NCBI GenBank assembly: GCA_025449115.1
Contig: JAHLKC010000060.1
Location: forward strand, 154,900-218,899
Direction: 5' to 3'
From: Chytridium lagenaria
Taxonomy: Eukaryota > Chytridiomycota > Chytridiomycetes > Chytridiales > Chytridiaceae
DNA: 64,000 nt
The notes beneath the pieces are model-generated. The model did not search any database, was not told the DNA's origin, and worked only from the letters and a program-made list of their open reading frames with translations. Shown piece by piece: positions 56,930 to 64,000 of this stretch (the first letter of the stretch is position 1; each line of letters starts with the position of its first letter). Both the position numbers and the translations under genes were made by a program.

Positions 56930-57565
56930 GGTAGTAGTTGATGGGATGAGGGATGGGATGGTAAGTGAAGGAACGAGCGTAATACGATGGTTTCTTGGTG
57001 AAAAACTGATATTTAATTCACTCTGACAAACTCAAATATCGAAATGGAACGCGATGGAATTTTTCACTTTTTTACGTCAAAAACTAAACACACGATCCTT
57101 TGAGCATTGGTATCGCTGTTAGATGCAAGGTTCATCGTCTTTGCAATGGGGGAGGAGATATAACGAGATGTAGGAGATTACGAAAAGCCTCTGTGGATCT
57201 CTTGTGAATGTATATCTCTTTTATTATTCATTACATATAAAGGTATTCCGTGTACTCGGGAATGACGGTCTCGCGCGAGACGTCTTTGGTCACTCCGTAT
57301 TGACCGAAGAGTAAATAGTATATAACAATTAATTCCGCAATGGAATCGGATGGAAAAGATAGTAAAAAGTATCGTAACCCCCCCTTTCATAAGAAATCCA
57401 AACGAGAAAAGCGAGAAAAAACGCAAAAGATGCGCAACTAGAAATTGTCCAAAAAGCGAATCGGATTTCTTCCATTCCATTCCTTTCTCTTTTTCCCGTT
57501 TAGTCACTAGTCACCAGGAGTTCCTTCCCGTCTCCTTCACTCACATTCAACAGAACTCTGCAACG
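56930..57565. promoter_or_regulatory. Shared divergent promoter of HSP10 and HSP60
   Basis: 636 bp separate the two start codons. The HSP60-proximal end is C/T-rich (57470-57550). GAA and TTC triplets occur in small clusters (CGAAATGGAACGC near 57040; TTCTTCCATTCCATTCC near 57468), but I see no perfect nGAAnnTTCnnGAAn heat-shock element; heat inducibility is inferred from the gene pair only. Confidence 0.45.
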
Positions 57566-59638
57566 ATGTATCGCGTCGCCTCGTCATCTGCTACTGCTGC
57601 CTCCTCCATTTCTAGGAGAACGCTTGCCGCAACTACTCTCACAAGATCATTGCATTTGGAAACGAAGGAAGGCAAGCGCTCGCCCGCGGTGTTGACATTC
57701 TCGCCAAGGCTGTCGCCGTCACCCTCGGTCCCAAGGGTCGCAACGTCATCATCGGTAATTAACAACACTTTTTTTTCCCCTCCGCACTGGACCTGTTTTC
57801 TTGCATGCATGCAATGCATTCCTCGATCCACCCGATTGATATTCAAAGCTGACACGCTCAACCCACTGCATGCTTACCTACAGAAACCTACGGTGGCCCC
57901 AAGATCACCAAAGACGGTGTGACTGTCGCAAAGTCCATCGTCCTCGAAGACAAGCTTGAGAACCTCGGTGCCCGTCTCGTCCAGGATGTCGCCAACAAGA
58001 CCAATGAAATCGCTGGGACGGCACCACCACCGCCACCGTCCTCACCCGAGCCATCTTCATTGAAGTCTTAAGCATGTCGCTGCAGGTGTGAACCCCATGG
58101 ACTTGCGTCGTGGTGTTCAGCTCGCCGTTGACAGCGCTGTCAAGTTCTTGAATACCAACAAGAAGATTATTACGACTAGCGAGGAGGTTGCGCAGGTGGC
58201 CACCATTTCGGCGAACGGAGACAAGCACGTTGGAAACCTCATTGCGCAGGCTATGGAGAAGGTTGGAAAGGAGGGCGTTATCACTGTTCAGAGGAAAGAC
58301 TGTCACGGATGAGCTTGAGATTACCGAGGGTGAGCTTTTTACCTTTTTTTGCATGCATCTAACATTCTGGTTTAGGTATGAGGTTCGACCGTGGTTTCAT
58401 CTCCCCTACTTCATCACCGATACCCGCACCCAAAAGGTTGAATTTGAAAAGCCCGTCATTCTCCTCTCCGAGCGCAAGATCTCTCAAATCCAGGACATTA
58501 TCCCTGCTCTCGGCTCGCCGCCACCTCCCGTCGTCCTCTTCTTATCATTGCTGAGGATATCGATGGAGAGGCTCTTGCTGCGTGTATCCTGAACAAGCTT
58601 CGCGACAGGTTCAGGTTGCATGTGTTAAGGCACCTGGATTCGGTGACAACAGGAAGGCGGTTCTTCAGACATGGCAATTCTCACCGGTGGAACTGTGTTC
58701 AGCGAGGATGTTGACTTAAAGCTTGAGAAGGTAAGACGGCCATTCTACTTGCTTCCTTTAGATACATTTAGCATCTTTACTTACAATCCCTTTTGCATGT
58801 TATGTTTATAGCTCAAGCCCGAGGACCTCGGTTCTGCCGTCTCTGCCACATCACAAGGACGACACCATCTTCCTTAACGGCGGCGGCTCCAAGGCATCAT
58901 CACCCAACGCGCCGACCAATCCGTCAACTCATCACCACTACCTCGAATACGAGAAAGAAAAGCTCCAAGAACGTCTTGCAAAGATTTCTGGCGGTGTCGC
59001 TGTCATCAAGGTTGGCGGACACTCTGAGGTTGAGGTTGGCGAGAAGAAGGACCGGTTCGTGGATGCCCTTAATGCTACACGTGCGGCTGTTGAGGAGGGT
59101 ATCTTGCCTGGAGGTGGAACTGCTTTGTTGAAGGCTTCGAAGGTGCTTGAGACTTTGAAGGGGGAGAACTTTGATCAGGGTTTGGGGATTGATATTATTA
59201 GGAAGGCGATTTTGGCACCGTGTAAGACTATTGTGGACAACGCGGGAGGTGAGGGTGCAGTTGTTGCTGGAAGGCTTTTGGACGGAAGTGTGCAAGTTAA
59301 GGACGCCAACGCGTTCAACCTTGGTAAGTTGATTCTTTCTGATTCTTTCTTTTTTTATCCCGTTGTCTTTATCAGTATTTCTTGTTTGCGGGTGAATGAG
59401 CTGACTCTTCTTTTAAGGTTACGATGCTGCTACTGGCGTGTACACTGACATGATCAAGGCTGGTATCATTGACCCTCTCAAGGTTGTCCGTACCGCTCTT
59501 GTGGACGCCTCCGGTGTTGCATCTCTCCTTGTCACCACTGAGGCCATGATTGTGGATGCACCCAAGAAGGATGTTCCTCCTCCTATGGGCGGTGGTATGG
59601 GCGGTATGGGCGGTATGGGTGGTATGGGCGGATTCTAA
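57566..59638 (+). CDS. HSP60: Mitochondrial chaperonin HSP60 (GroEL), several frame breaks
   Basis: Start at 57566 with a Ser/Arg presequence ([19 protein letters not shown]). The conserved core follows: [10 protein letters not shown], an intron at 57755-57883, [78 protein letters not shown]-type block near 58380, [39 protein letters not shown], and a second C-terminal part ending in four GGM repeats ([15 protein letters not shown]) at 59638. The tail is the hallmark of mitochondrial HSP60. Frames break at about 57650, 58014, 58065, 58290, 58515, 58603, 58667 and 58835, most where a G appears to be missing from GG/GGG in conserved motifs (for example AGDGTTT). I consider the gene functional and the sequence in error. 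Confidence 0.9.
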
Positions 59639-60305
59639 GTATCCCTGGCTGAACGTGTATGATGATGTTGATGTTGATGGAAGGTGTTGATGGAGAGCTC
59701 CGTTTTGGTTAAGGGCTGTGAATTAGGCCCATTGTTTTTTTGTTTATTTCTGTTTACTTTATTTCTCTTTTTCTTTTGCATGAACGTGTCATTGACCTCT
59801 GTTATGGGTTTTCCATTTTTGCCCTTTTTTCCAACTTGTTTGAAGCCAATCCTTTTTTAAGTAAAGAATGTTTGTAGCAAGACGTTTTCGAGTTATTCCC
59901 GCTCTACTTGTAATTTCCTTACGTTGTATCAGCAAGTTGAGCGTAATTCTTGTTTTCCGCATCCGCGCCGTCTTTTTGAATGTCATAAGGGTCATGGTCT
60001 GCATTTTGGGTCACGGTCTACATTTTTTGAGTCACGCTTGACGTCACAAAAACTTGGTCGTCATCCATTCATTCCCTTCAGTCATTCTGTCCCTCATCAC
60101 CCCAGGGACGCTTCTCTCACGGTGCTGCTGCCGTCCGCCTCTTCTCCCTCGACAGATTCTCTTCCGAAGTTTCCATCTCTCACCTACATCGCCTGTACAA
60201 GCTCATCAGCGTTCTTTCCGACACTTACCCTCCGTCCGTACGAGCCTTTTCAAGAGCTTTACCAGCACTCCCCAAGCTCACCCCCTCGTTGGAGTACAAG
60301 CATTC
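59639..60305. other. Intergenic between HSP60 and glycerol kinase
   Basis: T-rich 3' flank of HSP60, then from about 60054 an open frame continuous with glycerol kinase that could be a 5' extension (see findings). No other feature. Confidence 0.5.
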
Positions 60306-62311
60306 ATGGCGGATACGAAAGAGTCGACACCCGTTTACGTGGGATCTATTGATCAAGGGACGAGTTCGACGAGGTTTATCGTGTTTGATAGCAATGGGAC
60401 GATTGTTGCGGTCCATCAGGAGGAGTTTCCGCAGATCATGAAGCATCCGGGGTGAGTTTTGTTTTTCAGGGAGTGTAATCATGCATGTCTCTCTCTATAA
60501 GATGTGATGAATGGTTTAATTGTTTGATACATAGATGGTGCGAACATGATCCGTTGGTGATTTTAGCGACGGTTGAGAATTGTGTGAATGAGGTTACGAA
60601 AGATATGATGGCTCGTGGACTTGATGTCTCGGCTATTAAGGGAGTGGGAGTGACGAATCAGAGGGAAACGACGGTCGTTTGGGATGCTGCCACTGGGGAG
60701 CCTGTTGCAAACGCTATAGGTGAGAATCGCAGCGTTTCTCGTTCCTTTCAATTATCTGTGGTTTTCTTCGTATTCTATTTCTAAAAAGTTCTCAACCTCA
60801 GTCTGGCTTGACGCTAGAACAAAGCCCACCGTCGAAGCCCTCATTGCCAAAACCTCTACTCAAAAACCCGATGAATTCCAGGCGATTTGCGGGCTTCCCA
60901 TCACCACGTATTTTAGCGCTGTCAAGCTCAACTGGTTTTAGCGCATGAACCGCTTGTCAATAAAACACGGGATGAAGGGAGATTGATGTTTGGAACGATC
61001 GATTCTTGGATTATTTATGTATGCCCTTGTTTATCGGTTATTGAGGCTGACCTTTGTAGCGGTTGACTGGGGGTGTGAAGGGGGTGTTCATGTGACGGAT
61101 GTGACGAATGCGAGTCGAACCATGTTGATGAATCTTGATGACATTGAAGTGGGATGAACAGTTGATTAGGTGAGGAAAACGAAGGGTTGGGAGGTGGTGT
61201 TTAACGTTTCTTGGAAAGCTTTTTTGGGGCGGAAAAGGTTCGACTTCCAGATTCGATCATCGTCTGAAGTTTATGGTCAATTTAGTAATGGACCGCTTGT
61301 GGGGACGCCTATATCGGGTGTACGTATTTTGTCCCTGGCGTAAAACAATCCTGATGTTTTCTTGTAGTGTTTGGGTGATCAACAGGCTGCACTTGTTGGA
61401 CAGCGTTGTGTTCACCCGGGGAAGTCAAGAATACTTATGGGACAGGGTGTTTCATGCTGTTTAATACAGGCGGAGGCGATTATCTCGAAAAGTGGGTTGT
61501 TGACGACCGTTGCGTATAAGTTGGGGAAGGATGAGCCTGTTGCGTATGCGCTTGAAGGGTCTATTGCGATTGCCGGGGCTGCGGTCAAGTGGTTGAGGGA
61601 TGGGATGGGCATTATTAAGGATGCGAAGGAAGTTGGTGGGTGGTTTTTTGCTGTCCTCACCTAGGTCGCTTTCTTGTTTATTAAATTTTGGGTTAGGCGA
61701 ACTTGCGGCACAGGTTAGCGATACTGGTGTGTACTTTGTTCCGGCGTTTTCTGGGCTGTACGCTCCACATTGGAGGAGTGACGCGAGAGGGTGAGTTCAT
61801 AGCTTTTTTTTTAAAATGGTGTCTGATGTTGCTTTTGTTAGATGTATCGTGGGTCTCACGCATTATGCAACGAAAGCGCATATCTGTAGAGCCACTCTTG
61901 AAGCGGTCTGCTGGCAATCCAAAGAGGTAATTGGCGCTTTTTTATCATCGCTAAAGTATGTGATAGATCATGCATGCTATGAATAAAGAAGCTGGCACGC
62001 CCCTCAAACTCTTAAAAGTCGATGGAGGACTCACGAATTCCGATCTTTGCATGCAACTTCAGGCGGATATTGTTGGGATTCCTGTTGGTGAGTTATCTAC
62101 TAACTTTATTTTTACATTTTAGAATCATGGAGTTAACTTTTGCTGTAGAACGGCCGGCTATGAGAGAGACGACGGCTTTGGGGGCTGCTATTGCTGCGGG
62201 ACTTGCGGTTGGTGTTTGGCCGTCCATTGAGGCGTTTAGGCCTGCGGAGTCACATATGACGTTTTTGACGAGGATTGACGAGGAAGGTATAGTGTTTTTG
62301 TGTTTTGTTTT

Positions 62312-62342
<31 letters not shown>

Positions 62343-62458
62343 GGTGCTTGCAGGAGTAGAGCTGATTTGGGGTTTTTTTTTTTTTGCTGGGTGTAGAACG
62401 CGAGACACGGTTTGCGCAGTGGAAGAAGGCGGTAGAGAGGAGTTTAAATTGGGCTTAG
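60306..62458 (+). CDS. GUT1: Glycerol kinase
   Basis: ATG at 60306: [20 protein letters not shown] (FGGY-type phosphate loop), KHPG at a GTGAGT donor, then [54 protein letters not shown], and [14 protein letters not shown]. Next come [59 protein letters not shown] frames, and [20 protein letters not shown]. The C-terminal exon ends [20 protein letters not shown] with TAG at 62456-62458. It phosphorylates glycerol to sn-glycerol-3-phosphate. About eleven exons; one intron (62295-62394) contains a 27-T run. Frame breaks at roughly 60940, 61150 and 61430 fall in conserved motifs and look like base-call errors. The next gene makes glycerol-3-phosphate from DHAP. Confidence 0.9.
62316..62342 (+). 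repeat. Poly-T tract of 27 bases in a glycerol kinase intron
   Basis: An uninterrupted T run upstream of the 3' splice site of the last intron. Its length may be unreliable. Confidence 0.8.
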
Positions 62459-62851
62459 ATATTGGTGGTCTGCTTATATGGACAATGGATGAGGAAGAAT
62501 TTGGGGAGAAAAAATAAAGTATTTTTAGAATAGTTTTTCTCTTTGTTTTCGTATGTCGCGGACTATCGTTTACACCCGTTATCGAGCATATGATACTTTG
62601 CAAGTTCCGACTTGTTGAAGGGTTTAAATGAGGCACGGGCTTTTTTTAAAAAAAAACACAACCGTCGCACCTGAATGTTTCGTCAAAGCCTTGCAACAAC
62701 TCTCCATGACGCATCAATAAGTTTGATTCGTCTTTCCTTTTGTTCGCACCGTCATCATCTCACTCTCACTCCACCGTCACGCATCGCTCGTTACATTCCA
62801 TATTCCTCTCGATTTCAGTCATTCAGCAGCATACAACCACCTACCACAACC
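62459..62851. other. Intergenic/5' region of GPD1
   Basis: 3' flank of glycerol kinase, then C/T-rich leader. An in-frame ATG at 62675 would extend GPD1 by 59 residues. Confidence 0.5.
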
Positions 62852-64000
62852 ATGGCCGTTCCTAAACACAAAGTATGCATGTAAGCGTATCCCCCATCGT
62901 CATAGTATTGTCTGAAACAGAGTTAGAATTGGAAGCGGCAACTGGGGTAGCGTCATCTCCAAAATCGTTGGAACGAACATCGTCGCATTGCCAGATTTCG
63001 ATCCTCAAGTCCGGATGGTAAAAGATTGGTTTTTTCTTAGGTTGACAGCTCTTTTTTATAGTGGGTGTTTGAAGAAAAAGTCGATGGAAAGAACCTCTCT
63101 GAACTCATCAACGAAAACCATGAAGAACGTGAAATATCGTAAGTGCTTTGTAAAGTGTGACTGAGAGGGTTGACGCGGACTCTTGTATTTTTAGTTCCAG
63201 GTGTGAAACTCCCCTCCAACATCATCGCAGATCCAGACCTCCTCTCAACCACCCAAAACGCCACCCACATCATCTTTGTCCTTCCCACCAGGTACACCCA
63301 ATTTCCTTCTCAATTAACCCTTAGTTCATCCCCTCCACAACCCGTACTCTAGCCCCTCACATTGCGTCCAGCGTCCACGCCATCTCACTCACAAAGGTGT
63401 GAACTTTCATGACGGTGATATCGAGTTGATTTCTGATATGATACAAAGGAATCTGGGAGTGGATTGTTCGGTTCTATGGGCGCGAATATTGCGGCGGAGG
63501 TGGCGGAGGAACGGTTTTGTGAGGCTACCGTTGGATGTGGAGATAAGAGCGTTGGAGAGGAGTGGAAGAAGGTGTTTGGACAAAGTATTTTAGGGTGCAG
63601 GTTATAGGTGGGTGGTGCTTTTCTTTTGCTATTGTCCGTTTGGCGTTGTTTCGTTTTGTTCATAAACCTACGCGCCATTTTGTTTTTATTGCCGTTTCTA
63701 TGCTACTCTTTCCAATTTGCTTATCACGCAATTCTAACCTAAGAACTTTCCATCTTTTAGATGATGTCGCTGGTGTTGAACTTGCGGTGCCCTTAAAAAC
63801 ATTGTTGGCGTCGCCGCAGGACTCGTCGACGGATTAAAATACGGAGACAACACCAAAGCCGCCATCATGCGAATCGGGATGATGGAGATGCGGAAATTTG
63901 CAAAATCCTTTTACAAAAGTGTTAAAGATGAAACCTTTTTTGAAAGTTGTGGGGTTGCTGATGTGAGTATTTTTTCTTGTCTGTTTTGTAATTAACGTTG
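62852..64000 (+). CDS. GPD1: NAD-dependent glycerol-3-phosphate dehydrogenase, 3' truncated
   Basis: ATG at 62852: [10 protein letters not shown] with the donor GTAAGC at 62881 splitting the codon; exon 2 (62921-63017) [20 protein letters not shown], the NAD-binding GxGxxG/A loop; exon 3 from 63062 [20 protein letters not shown], then [24 protein letters not shown]. Further in are [21 protein letters not shown] and a frame leading to [15 protein letters not shown]. The exon at about 63762 has DDVAGVELA and, after one shift near 63785, [19 protein letters not shown] and [18 protein letters not shown]. It matches fungal Gpd1, which reduces dihydroxyacetone phosphate to glycerol-3-phosphate for glycerol synthesis and redox balance. 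The gene runs off the window end. Confidence 0.92.

Noticed and set aside
57350..57565. Long N-terminal extension of HSP60 before 57566
   Set aside because: The sequence is typical C/T-rich leader; the ATG at 57566 is followed by a good presequence.
1..64000. tRNA, rRNA or CRISPR elements
   Set aside because: No convincing tRNA arms (B-box GGTTCGA context with a matching acceptor stem), rRNA or regularly spaced repeats were seen by eye; a tRNAscan run would settle the tRNAs.

Overview
This is nuclear DNA of a fungus. The genes carry short GT-AG introns (about 40-130 bp), there are two Zn2Cys6 transcription factors (a fungal-type DNA-binding domain), and the mitochondrial genes are typical of eukaryotes. 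A MYCBPAP-like gene, from a family tied to cilia and sperm flagella in other eukaryotes, suggests a zoosporic (chytrid-like) lineage; that placement is an inference.

Layout. 0-2.9 kb: the 3' part of a membrane glycoprotein gene, then a decayed tandem copy. 2.9-24.8 kb: a cluster of paralogous, serine-rich, apparently disordered proteins that I cannot assign to any named family, interrupted only by a broken PPR gene (5.1-7.2 kb). The paralogs run on the minus strand from 3 to 16.7 kb and on the plus strand from 18.2 to 24.8 kb. Members share parts of one architecture: a short N-terminal helix-like motif (…ES[IV].DY..K.[DE]F…), usually followed by an intron in phase 2; many R-R-x-S/T sites; an 'LPRIDSAG..D' block; and a C-terminal Cys-based putative lipid anchor, either CaaX (CTLL, CILM) or a Cys run followed by basic residues. 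I regard this as the most likely undescribed system in the window. 25.3-29.6 kb: a Baeyer-Villiger-type flavin monooxygenase followed by a Zn2Cys6 regulator. 30-37.6 kb: a C2-lipase_3 (diacylglycerol lipase-like) gene, a DUF4291 protein, a CFEM-like surface protein, a bacterial-like alpha/beta hydrolase and the RNA polymerase III subunit Rpc25. 37.9-45 kb, minus: the mitochondrial ABC transporter Atm1 and the MYCBPAP-like gene. 45.3-50.2 kb: a secreted protein with a possible ADP-ribosyltransferase-like domain and a histone-H1-like lysine-rich tail, an inverted paralog of the Zn2Cys6 regulator, and a 40-residue secreted peptide. 50.6-55.6 kb, minus: a CBM21 (glycogen-targeting) protein with internal repeats. 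56.3-59.6 kb: mitochondrial HSP10 and HSP60, divergently transcribed. 60.3-64 kb: glycerol kinase and NAD-dependent glycerol-3-phosphate dehydrogenase in tandem.

Caution: HSP60, glycerol kinase, GPD1, Rpc25 and others carry single-base frame breaks inside highly conserved motifs. In HSP60 the break typically looks like a G missing from an expected GG or GGG. Consensus sequencing error is the simplest explanation, so frame breaks elsewhere are not by themselves proof of pseudogenes. Spliced coordinates are spans from inferred start to inferred stop, with introns included.
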